A stretch of 64,000 bases of DNA, from assembly GCF_045310525.1 (NCBI RefSeq), contig NZ_JBJHZY010000004.1, positions 186,001 through 250,000 of the forward strand, read 5' to 3'. How positions within the stretch are numbered: position 1 is the first letter of the stretch; each line of letters starts with the position of its first letter. Shown one piece after another: positions 8,003 through 17,239 of this stretch. The translations under genes and the position numbers were made by a program. This stretch comes from Clostridium_AT radicumherbarum (GTDB taxonomy: Bacteria; Bacillota; Clostridia; Clostridiales; Clostridiaceae). Under the pieces are notes generated by a model. That model worked only from the letters and a program-made list of their open reading frames with translations, was not told the origin of the DNA and ran no database searches.

Positions 8003-8899
8003 TTACTCCCATACTCTCTTTTCGAGTATTTGCGCCATTGAGAAATTTTCCACCTGTAAATAATACTCTGCTGTATTTATTAGTGCTGCCATAGGTACAA
8101 GACCTATAATTTCACTTCCCACAACTGATACCCCGTATCTTTTAGCTTCCATCTTAACCATTTCAAAGGCTCTATATACGGCAGTTTTTTCGTAATTTAC
8201 TAAATTCATAGAAACTTGAACTATATTTCTATCCTCCAGCTTAACACCCATGGCCTTAACGTATCTTAGTCCCCCACCAATATGTCTTACAATTTTAGCT
8301 ATACTATCAGCAATTTCTATTTTATCTGTAGCTAAATTTACATTAAAGGCTACTAATGGAACTCTTGCACCTACAGCAGCGCAGCCCCCTTTGACGTTAA
8401 CTTCTGCTGGGCCGAAATCAGGCTTCCATTCCGCCTTTTTTATCTTTTCAAAAAAGCCTTCGTATTGACCTTTTCTTACATTTGCTAGGTTTTGTCTATC
8501 TGAAGAACCTGCAGCATCTTCATATAAATAAACTGGTATATTAAATCTATTTGCTATTTCTTCCCCAACTTTATTTGCAATAGCAATGCATTCTTCCATA
8601 GTTACTTCACTTACTGGTACAAAGGGAACTACATCTAATGCTCCCATTCTAGGATGACCACCCTCATGCTTAGTCATATCTATAAATTCATAAACTCTTG
8701 AAGCCATGTCTATTATAGCATTTTGAAGGGCTTTTGGTTCTCCTATTACAGTAACTACCGTTCTATTGTGATCACTATCTGAGGAATAGTCTAAAAGCTT
8801 AACTCCCTCTTTTCCTCTTAAGGTATCTACAATTTTTTCGATAACTTCTTTATTTCTTCCTTCGCTAAAATTAGGAATACACTCAACAATCTTGCTCAT
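8003..8899 (-). CDS. ftcD: Glutamate formimidoyltransferase
   Basis: It transfers the formimino group of N-formiminoglutamate to tetrahydrofolate and releases glutamate. It corresponds to the N-terminal half of animal FTCD; here the two halves are separate genes. Diagnostic segments are VECIPNFSEGRN, HNRTVVTVIGEP and DMTKHEGGHPRMGALDVVPFVP. The start at 8899 (MSKIVECIPNF) is preferred because AAAGGA lies eight bases upstream. An ATG at 8908 abuts that site. The gap to hutU holds a long-loop hairpin. Confidence 0.94.
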   Translation of the reverse strand: MSKIVECIPNFSEGRNKEVIEKIVDTLRGKEGVKLLDYSSDSDHNRTVVTVIGEPKALQNAIIDMASRVYEFIDMTKHEGGHPRMGALDVVPFVPVSEVTMEECIAIANKVGEEIANRFNIPVYLYEDAAGSSDRQNLANVRKGQYEGFFEKIKKAEWKPDFGPAEVNVKGGCAAVGARVPLVAFNVNLATDKIEIADSIAKIVRHIGGGLRYVKAMGVKLEDRNIVQVSMNLVNYEKTAVYRAFEMVKMEAKRYGVSVVGSEIIGLVPMAALINTAEYYLQVENFSMAQILEKRVWE

Positions 8900-8924
8900 T
8901 TTTGCCATCCTTTCGGTAATAGAA

Positions 8925-8984
8925 ATCCAGCTTCATAATCAATTTTACTAGTTTAATACAGAAACTTAAGCTTTGAAGCTGGAT
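8925..8984 (-). other. Intercistronic hairpin between hutU and ftcD
   Basis: An 11-bp perfect stem (8925-8935 with 8974-8984) encloses a 38-base AT-rich loop in the only sizeable gap inside the hut operon. The 3' arm is followed by TTCTATT on the minus strand, which is too weak for a full terminator. It is more likely a processing or stability element that sets ftcD-hutI-fchA expression apart from hutHU. Confidence 0.5.
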
Positions 8985-8992
8985 ATCTTTAA

Positions 8993-10648
8993 TTATTTTT
9001 TAAGCATTGGTATTTTTATATCCTTATGTTCATTTACAAAATTTATTGCCTCTTCGTAACCTGCATCTGCATGTCTTAATACACCCATTCCAGGATCTGT
9101 GGTTAATACTCTTCTTATTCTTTCTTCTGCCTCTTTACTTCCATCAGCAACAATTACTTGACCAGCATGCTGTGAATAGCCTATTCCTACTCCACCGCCG
9201 TGATGGAAGGATACCCAGGTAGCACCGCCAACAGCATTAATTGCAAAGTTTAATAGTGCCCAGTCAGAAATGGCATCAGAACCATCCCTCATTCCTTCTG
9301 TTTCTCTATTTGGGGAAGCAACTGATCCACAATCTAAATGATCTCTTCCAATAACTACTGGAGCCTTTATCTCGCCGCTTCTTACCATTTCATTTATTGC
9401 TAAGCCAAACTTAGCTCTCTCACCATAACCAAGCCAGCATATTCTTGAAGGAAGTCCTTGGAATTCTATTCTTTCCTCAGCCATATTAATCCATCTAGCC
9501 AAGTGCTTATCTTCTGGGAAAAGTTCTAGAACTTTTCTGTCTGTTGCATATATATCTTCTGGATCTCCTGATAATGCAGCCCATCTGAAAGGCCCTTTTC
9601 CTTCACAGAACAGCGGTCTTATATAAGCGGGCACAAAACCTGGAAAATCAAAGGCATTCTTTACTCCTTCTTCTAGAGCAACTTGTCTTATGTTATTACC
9701 GTAATCAAAAACTTCAGCACCCTTATTTTTAAATTCAAGCATGCACTTAACATGAACTGCTATGCTCTTTCTTGCTTTTGCTATATATTCTTCTGGATTT
9801 TCTTTTCTAAGTTTAAGTGCCTCTTCAAAGCTCATTCCACCTGGAACATAGCCTCCTAAGGTATCATGGGCAGAAGTTTGATCTGTAACTATATCAGGCT
9901 GAAAATTCATTTCAATAAGCTTTGGATATACATCGCTGCAATTTCCAAGTAGAGCTATTGATAATGCTCTCCCTTGCTCCTTTGCCTCTAATGCCATCTT
10001 AACAGCCTCTTCTACGCTGTCAGTCATAATGTCAACATATCTGGTATCTAGCCTTCGTTGGATTCTATTTCTATCTACTTCAACGCAGATGGCCACTCCT
10101 TCATTCATGGTTACAGCAAGTGGCTGAGCTCCGCTCATTCCTCCAAGACCGCCAGTTAAGGTTATAGTACCTTTTAAGCTGTCGCTGTATTTTTTGTGGG
10201 CTATTGCTGCCAATGTTTCATAAGTCCCTTGTAATATACCTTGTGTGCCTATGTAAATCCAGCTACCTGCTGTCATTTGTCCATACATAGTAAGTCCTTG
10301 TCTCTCAAGCTCTCTGAAATACTCCCAATTTGCCCAATGTGGTACTAAATTGGAATTAGCTATTATTGCTCTTGGGGCATCCTTATGAGACTTAAACACT
10401 CCAACAGGCTTACCAGATTGAACAAGCATTGTCTCATCATCTTCTAATTCCCTTAGAGTCTTAACTAAGGCATCAAAACATTCCCAATTTCTAGCTGCTC
10501 TTCCGGTACCTCCATAAACTATAAGATTATCTGGGTCTTCTGCATTTGCAGGGTCTAAGTTGTTCATTAACATTCTAAGTATAGCTTCTTGCTGCCATCC
10601 CTTGCAGCTTAGCTCTGTTCCTCTTGGTGCTGTAATTGTCCTTTTCAT
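8993..10648 (-). CDS. hutU: Urocanate hydratase
   Basis: It converts urocanate to imidazolonepropionate using tightly bound NAD+ as an electrophile. 551 residues is the family length. The N-terminus (RTITAPRGTELSCKGWQQEAILRML) and GGTGRAARNWECF match the family. A nucleotide-binding stretch TGGLGGMSGAQP and the conserved C-terminal RDHLDCGSVASPNRETE and SFHHGGGVGIGYSQHAG blocks are present. The start at 10648 follows GGGAGTG; an upstream ATG at 10663 is part of that site. It begins 18 bases after hutH and is clearly cotranscribed. Confidence 0.97.
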   Translation of the reverse strand: MKRTITAPRGTELSCKGWQQEAILRMLMNNLDPANAEDPDNLIVYGGTGRAARNWECFDALVKTLRELEDDETMLVQSGKPVGVFKSHKDAPRAIIANSNLVPHWANWEYFRELERQGLTMYGQMTAGSWIYIGTQGILQGTYETLAAIAHKKYSDSLKGTITLTGGLGGMSGAQPLAVTMNEGVAICVEVDRNRIQRRLDTRYVDIMTDSVEEAVKMALEAKEQGRALSIALLGNCSDVYPKLIEMNFQPDIVTDQTSAHDTLGGYVPGGMSFEEALKLRKENPEEYIAKARKSIAVHVKCMLEFKNKGAEVFDYGNNIRQVALEEGVKNAFDFPGFVPAYIRPLFCEGKGPFRWAALSGDPEDIYATDRKVLELFPEDKHLARWINMAEERIEFQGLPSRICWLGYGERAKFGLAINEMVRSGEIKAPVVIGRDHLDCGSVASPNRETEGMRDGSDAISDWALLNFAINAVGGATWVSFHHGGGVGIGYSQHAGQVIVADGSKEAEERIRRVLTTDPGMGVLRHADAGYEEAINFVNEHKDIKIPMLKK

Positions 10649-10666
10649 ATATATCACTCCCATATT

Positions 10667-12190
10667 CTAAAATTCTATATTAACAACTTTTTCAACTGCA
10701 TCTAATAATGAGCCATCATTAATAAGTTCGGTACATTTATCTAGTTCTTTGTACATAACCTTGTCCTCTTCGATAAAGGCTATTTTTTCTCTTACCTTTT
10801 TATAGGCCTCATTAGTTCCACTTCCAAGTTTAAAGTTTTCTCTAAAATCAATAGCCTGACAAGCTGCCATAAGTTCAGTAGCTAATACTCTTTTAACATT
10901 TTGAGCAATTGTTAAGCATTTTCTAGCTGCAATTGTGCCCATGCTCACATGATCCTCTTGATTTGCTGAAGAAGGTATAGAATCCACAGAAGCTGGATGT
11001 GCTAATACTTTATTCTCTGAAACCAAGGATGCAGCAGCATATTGTGTTATCATAAAGCCTGAATTTAACCCTCCCTTTTTAACTAAAAAAGCAGGTAAAT
11101 CATTTAACTGGTAATTTATTAATCTTTCAAGCCTTCTTTCGGAGATATTAGCAAGTTCAGCAACTGCAATGCCTAAAAAATCAAAGGCCAATGCCATAGG
11201 TTGTCCATGGAAATTACCTCCTGAAATTACGTCTCCTTCTGTAGTTACTATAGGATTATCAGTAGCAGAATTTATTTCAATTTCAACTTTTTCCTTAACA
11301 TAATTTAAGGCATCCTTGCTAGCACCATGTACTTGAGGTACACATCTTAAGGTATAGGCATCCTGTACCCTTAATTCTCCTTGTTTTGTTATAAGACTAC
11401 TTCCATTTATAAGCTTTAGAATATTATTAGCAGTAACCATTTGACCCTTATGAGGCCTAATGGTATGTATTTGAGGGTAAAATGCATTTTCTATACCTCT
11501 TAATGCTTCCATAGTAAGAGCAGCTGTTAAATCACTTGCTTTTATTAATTTTATACTTTCAATTAATGCAATGCTTCCAACAGCAGTCATAACCTGGGTT
11601 CCATTTATAAGTGCCAGGCCTTCCTTAGCAGTAAGCTGAACTAAATTTATGTTTGCCTTTTCCATTGCAGCCTTTCCAGATAAAATTTCCCCATTATATT
11701 CAGCTTCACCTTCATAAAGCATAGGTAGTACCATATGTGATAGTGGTGCTAAATCCCCCGAAGCACCAAGTGAGCCTTTTTCAGGAATACATGGATGCAC
11801 TTTTTTATTAAGCATTTCAATTAATGTTTCTAAAGTTTCAAGTCTTATTCCTGAGTAGCCTTTAGAAAGGGCATTCGCGCGTAGCAGCATTATTGTCCTG
11901 ACTATTTCCCTTGGAAATAAGCTGCCATAACCGCAGGCATGGGATATAATTAAATTTCTTTGAAGAGTTTTACAATCTTCATGAGTTATAGTAACATCTG
12001 AAAACTTGCCAAAACCAGTTGTTATTCCATAAACTACCTTGCTGTTTTCCACTATGTCATCAACAATTTTTCTAGATTCAATAACTCGTTCTTTTGCCTC
12101 ACTGCTTAAATTAACCTCATAGCCCTTATAAGCTACATTTACAATGTCATCAAGTGTAAGACTATTACCATCAATAATAACTTTCCCCAT
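10667..12190 (-). CDS. hutH: Histidine ammonia-lyase
   Basis: It performs the first step of histidine degradation, giving urocanate and ammonia. The autocatalytic MIO prosthetic group forms from Ala143-Ser144-Gly145 within GSLGASGDLAPLSHM. The active-site segments YGITTGFG, SATDNPIV and NYQLNDLPAFL are also present. The start at 12190 (MGKVIIDG) has GGTGGGTG six bases upstream; a GTG at 12199 overlaps that site. It is the first gene of the operon, behind a plausible sigma-A promoter overlapped by a CodY-like box. Confidence 0.97.
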   Translation of the reverse strand: MGKVIIDGNSLTLDDIVNVAYKGYEVNLSSEAKERVIESRKIVDDIVENSKVVYGITTGFGKFSDVTITHEDCKTLQRNLIISHACGYGSLFPREIVRTIMLLRANALSKGYSGIRLETLETLIEMLNKKVHPCIPEKGSLGASGDLAPLSHMVLPMLYEGEAEYNGEILSGKAAMEKANINLVQLTAKEGLALINGTQVMTAVGSIALIESIKLIKASDLTAALTMEALRGIENAFYPQIHTIRPHKGQMVTANNILKLINGSSLITKQGELRVQDAYTLRCVPQVHGASKDALNYVKEKVEIEINSATDNPIVTTEGDVISGGNFHGQPMALAFDFLGIAVAELANISERRLERLINYQLNDLPAFLVKKGGLNSGFMITQYAAASLVSENKVLAHPASVDSIPSSANQEDHVSMGTIAARKCLTIAQNVKRVLATELMAACQAIDFRENFKLGSGTNEAYKKVREKIAFIEEDKVMYKELDKCTELINDGSLLDAVEKVVNIEF

Positions 12191-12271
12191 ATTCTTCACC
12201 CACCAATAAAATTAATTTTCTTACTATTACTAATATTCTGCATTTCTTTTAAATTACCTTCAAATTTTTGC

Positions 12272-12300
12272 ATTAGAATTGTCTGAATTTATTTTATCAA
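12272..12300 (-). promoter_or_regulatory. Sigma-A promoter of the hut operon
   Basis: On the minus strand TTGATA (12295-12300), 17 bases, TCTAAT (12272-12277), each 5/6 to consensus. The predicted start is near 12265, about 75 bases before hutH. It is the best match in the gap. Confidence 0.5.
12277..12291. promoter_or_regulatory. CodY-like box inside the hut promoter spacer
   Basis: AATTGTCTGAATTTA matches the CodY consensus AATTTTCWGAAAATT at 11 of 15 positions and lies between the -35 and -10 boxes. CodY represses hut in Bacillus, so the position is sensible, but chance matches of this quality are common in AT-rich DNA. Confidence 0.3.
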
Positions 12301-12365
12301 TTAGTATTTTAGCATGATAATACGCTTATAAAAGCCCCAAATAACTAGCTTTATCTTTTTAGTAT

Positions 12366-12406
12366 AAAAAAATAAGCCATAATCAAATATTTTGACTATG
12401 ACTTAT
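12366..12406 (-). terminator. Terminator of the aminotransferase transcript
   Basis: A 16-bp stem with G-U pairs (12372-12387 with 12391-12406) and three-base loop is followed on the minus strand by a run of seven U's. It lies ten bases after the stop of the aminotransferase gene and separates the polysaccharide region from the hut operon. Confidence 0.85.
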
Positions 12407-12416
12407 AGTAATCTAA

Positions 12417-13598
12417 TTAACCATTTATTTTTTTTACAAATTCAACTAATTTTGTTGCTACATACTCTGCATCTTCAAGTGTAAGCAGTGAGTATAGCGG
12501 TAAGGATATTTCATTTTTGTACTGCTCATAAGCGTTTGGATAATCTTCTACTTTATAGCCTAAGTTTTTGTAAGCTGTAAACATAGGTAGTGGCATAAAA
12601 TGAACATTTGTTGCTATATCTATTTCTCCCATTTTTTCTATTAATAAGTCTCTCTTTTCTTCTGTAAAGCCCTTAATTCTTAATGGATATAGATGATAGC
12701 AGGTTTCTGTTCCATTGTAAGCTTTGAATGGAAGAACAGCCCACTCCTTTTCTCCAAGTATTTTATTATATAACTCAAAAATGTTTTTTCTCTTTACAAG
12801 CATGTCATCAAATCTTTCAAGCTGCACAATTCCTATGGCAGACATTATATCAGTCATATTACACTTTAATCCATCTGTTAAAATATCATATTTCCATGCT
12901 CCAGCTTTCATCTTTGATAGTGCGTCTTTTGTTTGACCTTGTAGTGAGGTATATTTTAGTTCCTTATATAAATTCTCACGGCCTAAGAAGTTATTATCAT
13001 TAAATGTCACACAACCGCCTTCTGCAGTAGTAAGATTTTTAACTGCATGGAAAGAAAATACATGAAAGTCCATTTGACCTCCAACCTTCTCTCCCTTATA
13101 TTTAGCTCCAAAGGAATGTGCTGAATCAGATATAAGAACTATGTCTTCTCTTTTCTTAGCTCTAAGTACGGCTCTTACTGCATCGTAATCTACTGGAACT
13201 CCAGCAAAATCTACTGTCATTATAGCCTTTGTATTAGGAGTTATAGCATCATAAATCTTTTGTTCATCTATTAAAAAGCTGTCTTTCTTAACATCTACAA
13301 ATTTTGGTTTAATTCCTCTATGTAATACAGCATTAGAGGTAGCAGCATAGGTATAAGGTGTTGTAATAATTTCATCCTTACCACCTAAATTAAGTATTTT
13401 TAATATTAATTCCAGGCCCGCAGAATTACTATTTAGTGCCACTGCATGGTTTGTGCCACAATACTTTGCAATATTATCTTCGAACTTTGCTGTCTTAGGA
13501 CCTGATGTTATCCAACCTGACTTCATAACTTCGACTACAGCATCTATTTCTGCTTGTGTTATGTCTGGTGGTGAAAATGGTATTACCTTATTTTGCAT
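12417..13598 (-). CDS. DegT/DnrJ/EryC1-family sugar aminotransferase (PglE/PseC-like)
   Basis: A PLP aminotransferase of 393 residues acting on nucleotide-linked keto-sugars. Family landmarks are KSGWITSGPKTAKFE, NSNSAGLELILK, TPYTYAATSNAV, SDSAHSFGA and the PLP-lysine block SFHAVKNLTTAEGG. The S-F-H-x-V-K form is seen in PseC/PglE-type enzymes that aminate C4 of 4-keto-6-deoxy sugars. This would fit the PglF-like dehydratase at 37078-38919, an inference. Start 13598 follows AAAGGAAGG; a TTG 18 bases earlier overlaps it. It sits 24 bases after a second aminotransferase of the same fold. Confidence 0.85.
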   Translation of the reverse strand: MQNKVIPFSPPDITQAEIDAVVEVMKSGWITSGPKTAKFEDNIAKYCGTNHAVALNSNSAGLELILKILNLGGKDEIITTPYTYAATSNAVLHRGIKPKFVDVKKDSFLIDEQKIYDAITPNTKAIMTVDFAGVPVDYDAVRAVLRAKKREDIVLISDSAHSFGAKYKGEKVGGQMDFHVFSFHAVKNLTTAEGGCVTFNDNNFLGRENLYKELKYTSLQGQTKDALSKMKAGAWKYDILTDGLKCNMTDIMSAIGIVQLERFDDMLVKRKNIFELYNKILGEKEWAVLPFKAYNGTETCYHLYPLRIKGFTEEKRDLLIEKMGEIDIATNVHFMPLPMFTAYKNLGYKVEDYPNAYEQYKNEISLPLYSLLTLEDAEYVATKLVEFVKKING

Positions 13599-13622
13599 GA
13601 TGAGCCTTCCTTTCAATAAATA

Positions 13623-14744
13623 TTATTTTGCATAGAATTTTTTAATAGTCTCAGTTACAAAATCTATTTCTTCAGTTGTTATTTCTGGGTATATTGGAAG
13701 TGCAATAATTTGCTCAGACACTCTCTCAGCTACAGGGAAATCCCCTTTCTTATAACCAAGATATTCAAAACATTTTTGCATATGAAGTGGCATTGGATAA
13801 TAAATGCTGTAACCCACTTCATTTTTCTTTAAATACTCTGCAAGACCATCTCTATTTTCAACTAGTATATTAAATACGTAGTAAACTTGTTTTTGACTTC
13901 CTTTTACCTTTGGAAGTCTTACAAAATCACAATCTTTTAATCTTTCTATATATAAATTTGCAGCATCTTCTCTTTTCTTTATAGCATTGTCTATGTATTT
14001 TAACTTTACTGATAAAACTGCTGCCTGAATGGAATCTAGTCTTGAATTATATCCTATATGATCATAATGATATTTCTTTGCGGCTCCATGAACTCTATAG
14101 CTTTTAGCTAGGCTCGCTAAGTTCTCATCATTAGTTACTATCATTCCGCCATCTCCGTAGCCACCTAAGGTCTTAGTAGGGAAGAAGGAATAAACTCCAA
14201 AGTCTCCAATGCATCCAGAATGCTTATATTCATTACTATTACCTTTCCACTGCATCCCAAAAGCTTCTGCAGCATCTTCTAGAACCTTGAAATCATACTT
14301 CTTTGAAAGGTTCATTATCTTATCCATATCAGTCATTTGATCAAATAAATGTATAGGAAGAATACCTGCAGTATTATCATTTATTTTTTCTTCAATTTTA
14401 CTAACGTCAATGCCGAAGGTTTCTTCATCAATATCAACAAATACAGGTTTTCCATTATGTTTTGTAATGCAGGAGGTGGACGCTAAGAAAGTAAATGGTG
14501 ATGTAATTACTTCCTTTCCATTACTAAAACCAAGAATGTCAGATGCAATTACAAGAGCATCTGTACCTGAGGCAACACCTATTGCATATTTTGCACCAGT
14601 ATAATCCTGAACAGCTTTTTCAAAATCACTAACTGTATTTCCAAGGATAAAATTACCCTTTTCAATTACTGACTGAATAGCATTATCAAACTCAGCTTTT
14701 TTTTCATGGTATTCCCTTTGAGAGGTATAAAAATTAACTTTCAT
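13623..14744 (-). CDS. DegT/DnrJ/EryC1-family aminotransferase (WbpE/WlbE-like)
   Basis: A 373-residue PLP-dependent sugar aminotransferase. It shows GNFILGNTVSDFE, ASGTDALVIAS, TSPFTFLASTS, VLEDAAEAFGMQWKG, the lysine block SFFPTKTLGGYGDGG, and GYNSRLDSIQAAVLSVKL. This pattern, with SFFP(S/T)K.LG.YGDGG and a late Y-P-M-P-L-H, resembles WbpE. WbpE aminates C3 of UDP-3-keto-GlcNAc uronate. WbpA-, WlbA- and WbpD-like genes are present upstream, so a role in the same pathway is likely but inferred. The ATG at 14744 has AAAGGAG upstream. The DeoR-type regulator gene lies 24 bases upstream, probably cotranscribed. Confidence 0.85.
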   Translation of the reverse strand: MKVNFYTSQREYHEKKAEFDNAIQSVIEKGNFILGNTVSDFEKAVQDYTGAKYAIGVASGTDALVIASDILGFSNGKEVITSPFTFLASTSCITKHNGKPVFVDIDEETFGIDVSKIEEKINDNTAGILPIHLFDQMTDMDKIMNLSKKYDFKVLEDAAEAFGMQWKGNSNEYKHSGCIGDFGVYSFFPTKTLGGYGDGGMIVTNDENLASLAKSYRVHGAAKKYHYDHIGYNSRLDSIQAAVLSVKLKYIDNAIKKREDAANLYIERLKDCDFVRLPKVKGSQKQVYYVFNILVENRDGLAEYLKKNEVGYSIYYPMPLHMQKCFEYLGYKKGDFPVAERVSEQIIALPIYPEITTEEIDFVTETIKKFYAK

Positions 14745-14768
14745 ACATAGTCTCCTTTATTAATAAAA

Positions 14769-15542
14769 TTATTTAACTTCTTCTGCTACAATAACCTTAA
14801 CTCCAAGTTTCCTTATCTTTTCGATTTCTTGTTCAGAGGCTTCCCAATCTGTAACTATAAGATCTAAGTCCTTTATATCTAATGTTTTTGAAAAAAATTC
14901 ATTACCAATCTTATCAAAATTAATTAGACAAATCTTTTTGCTTGATACCTCTGCTACTGTTCTCTGAAAAATAGCTCCTTCAGGAGTAGAACTGCTTAAC
15001 CCATGTTTCGAGGATAGACCCCCTCCTGTTAAAAAAGATACATCAATTCTTAAATTTTTTACAAATTCCGTTGCTAAGGCATCTACAATACCTTCTTCAT
15101 GTTTTATTTTACCGCAAACAATATAAGTTTCTATGTTGCTGTAGCTTTTAAGTTTTTCTGCAACCTTTAAAGAATTTGTAACTACTGTATATACTTTATC
15201 TAATGGAAGATACTTTAATAAAATATAGTGTATACTGGCCCCGCCAATATATACAGTATCACCTTCCTCAATAAAGCTTGCTGCAAGTTTTGCAACTGAA
15301 TTTTGATGTTCAGTTCCTTCACCATACCTAATTTTCTCGTCGATAGGTAATCTTCTTACCTTGGAAACTGATATTGCACCACCATGAGTCTTTTTGATAA
15401 GACCTTCATCTTCTATAATCTTAAGGTCTCTCCTTATGGTATCGATTGAAACATCAAATTCTTCAGCCAAATCCTTTACAAATACTCTTCCAGTTGATTT
15501 AACCTTAGTTAATATTTTTTCTCTGCGTTCTTCAGCAAACAT
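14769..15542 (-). CDS. DeoR/GlpR-family transcriptional regulator
   Basis: A 257-residue repressor-type protein. An N-terminal DeoR helix-turn-helix (FAEERREKILTKVKSTGRV, then SIDTIRRDLKIIEDEGLIKKTHGGA) is followed by a DeoRC sugar-phosphate sensor domain with GDTVYIGGASIHY and VVTNSLKVAEKL. The effector is probably a phosphorylated sugar but cannot be named. The start at 15542 follows GAAAGGAG; an ATG 18 bases earlier lies inside that site. It leads an operon with the two aminotransferases, which it may control along with itself. Confidence 0.9.
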   Translation of the reverse strand: MFAEERREKILTKVKSTGRVFVKDLAEEFDVSIDTIRRDLKIIEDEGLIKKTHGGAISVSKVRRLPIDEKIRYGEGTEHQNSVAKLAASFIEEGDTVYIGGASIHYILLKYLPLDKVYTVVTNSLKVAEKLKSYSNIETYIVCGKIKHEEGIVDALATEFVKNLRIDVSFLTGGGLSSKHGLSSSTPEGAIFQRTVAEVSSKKICLINFDKIGNEFFSKTLDIKDLDLIVTDWEASEQEIEKIRKLGVKVIVAEEVK

Positions 15543-15587
15543 ATAATAACTCCTTTCCATTGTCAGTGGAAAATATCTACAAGAAAT

Positions 15588-15616
15588 ATTATATCACTTT
15601 TATGCTGTTATGTTAA
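15588..15616 (-). promoter_or_regulatory. Sigma-A promoter of the deoR-aminotransferase operon
   Basis: Minus strand TTAACA (15611-15616), 17 bases, TATAAT (15588-15593), with an extended TGA before the -10. Downstream at 15554-15572 an inverted repeat TTTCCA-N7-TGGAAA overlaps the leader near the ribosome site and could be an operator for the DeoR protein. Confidence 0.7.
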
Positions 15617-15673
15617 TATTTTTTTGCTGTTTTTCGCATTTTTATGCATTTTATTTTAAAAAATCTATTTATA

Positions 15674-15731
15674 TATAAAAAATGTACTCAATGTGATAAG
15701 TATTTTAGTGTCTATCACATTGAGTACATTT
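15674..15731 (-). terminator. Terminator after the M20 dipeptidase gene
   Basis: A 19-bp perfect stem (15680-15698 with 15713-15731) and 14-base loop. On the minus strand it is followed by a U-rich tail (TTTTTTATAT), 16 bases after the pepV stop. Confidence 0.9.
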
Positions 15732-15747
15732 CATTTATTCCCTTAAA

Positions 15748-17136
15748 TTAGTTTTCAGCTAATTCTTTAATTGCTTGAGCATATATTTGTGTCATTTTGA
15801 CTAAATCATCAATTTCTATATATTCATTTGGTTGATGATCTAGATCTGGTTTCCCGGGGAATATTGGTCCAAATGCTACCATATTAGGCATTTCTTTAGC
15901 ATAGGTTCCTCCTCCTATAGCTAAAAGTTCTGCCTTTTCTCCAGTTTGCTCTTCATATACCTTAGATAAGATTTTAATTAATTTATGATCTTTGGAGAAA
16001 TAAAGTGGTTCTTGATGCTCAAATTCACCTATCTCAAAACCTGAAGGTTTCAAAGTTTCATTAAAAGGATTCATCATGTCTTCTAAGGTTTTTGTGACTG
16101 GATACCTTAAATTAAGAGATAGAGTAATGTTTTCTAAATCTATGTCTATAGTTCCAACATTAAAGCTTAAGAACCCGGAAACTTCGTCTTGAAGACATAC
16201 ACCAAAGCTTTCCCCTTTAGTTTCCAGACCTATTTTTTCAGCTAAGAATTTAAAGGTTTCTTGGATTTCTCCTGAGCATATATTCTCATCATTTAAGAAT
16301 AATATTGCCTGCATTATTGCATTCTTACCAACCTCAGGCGTACTTCCATGACCAGAGAGCCCTATTGATTTTAATATAACTGTTTCATCTTTTACCTCAT
16401 ATTTAAAATCAAAATTTTTCTTTTTTCCATATGCTTCTATTTTACTTATTAATTCTTTAGAATCACTTGTATTAATACCAACTTCGCAGTAGTCAGGTAC
16501 CATATTAGCCCTTTTACCGCCTCTCATATAAGCAATTATGCTATTATCTTTTGCATTTAATTTCTTATTTATGTTAAAAACAGTCAATCCTTTTTCAGCA
16601 TAAATAATTGGAAAATCCGCATCAGGAGTAAAGCCAATGCTTGGTTTTTCATCATTTTTTAAATAATACTCTACATCTGCGCTTCCAGTCTCTTCGTTGG
16701 TGCCAAGTATTATTCTTATTCTCTTCTTTGGCTTGTAACCAGCTTCCTTAAGTGCATACATACCATATAAAGCTGCCATAGTAGGTCCTTTATCATCTAA
16801 AGCACCTCTTGCATATATTCTTCCATCGTGAATTTCTGCTGAATAAGGTGGATAGGACCATCCATCCCCCTCAGGAACTACATCTAAATGACCAAGTGCT
16901 GCTACTATTTCCTCGCCTTGACCCCATTCAATATATCCAATATAACCATCTAAGTTTTTAGTTTTAAATCCCATGCCTTCGCCAATTTTAAGCATAGATA
17001 AAAGAGCATTATTTACTCCCTCACCAAAGGGCATGCCTGGCTTTGCCTCTTCTTGTACGCTTTTAACCATAAGGATTTTTTGTGTATCCTTAATTAAATT
17101 TTGCTTAAGTTGAGTAACCTTTTTATTTAACTCCAT
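15748..17136 (-). CDS. pepV: M20 family dipeptidase PepV
   Basis: A cytosolic dizinc dipeptidase of 462 residues that finishes off peptides. Metal-site motifs are GHLDVVPEGDGW, ARGALDDKGP, GTNEETGSAD and TPDADFP, with the late histidine in DLDHQPNEYI, as in lactobacillal PepV. The long lid domain between the metal motifs accounts for its length. The ATG follows TTGGAGG. It has its own strong terminator, so it is a separate unit placed between polysaccharide genes and the DeoR operon. No link to polysaccharide synthesis is evident. Confidence 0.92.
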   Translation of the reverse strand: MELNKKVTQLKQNLIKDTQKILMVKSVQEEAKPGMPFGEGVNNALLSMLKIGEGMGFKTKNLDGYIGYIEWGQGEEIVAALGHLDVVPEGDGWSYPPYSAEIHDGRIYARGALDDKGPTMAALYGMYALKEAGYKPKKRIRIILGTNEETGSADVEYYLKNDEKPSIGFTPDADFPIIYAEKGLTVFNINKKLNAKDNSIIAYMRGGKRANMVPDYCEVGINTSDSKELISKIEAYGKKKNFDFKYEVKDETVILKSIGLSGHGSTPEVGKNAIMQAILFLNDENICSGEIQETFKFLAEKIGLETKGESFGVCLQDEVSGFLSFNVGTIDIDLENITLSLNLRYPVTKTLEDMMNPFNETLKPSGFEIGEFEHQEPLYFSKDHKLIKILSKVYEEQTGEKAELLAIGGGTYAKEMPNMVAFGPIFPGKPDLDHQPNEYIEIDDLVKMTQIYAQAIKELAEN

Positions 17137-17239
17137 AATATTACCTCCAAGTAATTTATTATAAATCGGCTTGTTATAACATAATGTATGAAAATATCTT
17201 AAACACTATATTATAACTTAACCGTAAATAGGCTTCACT

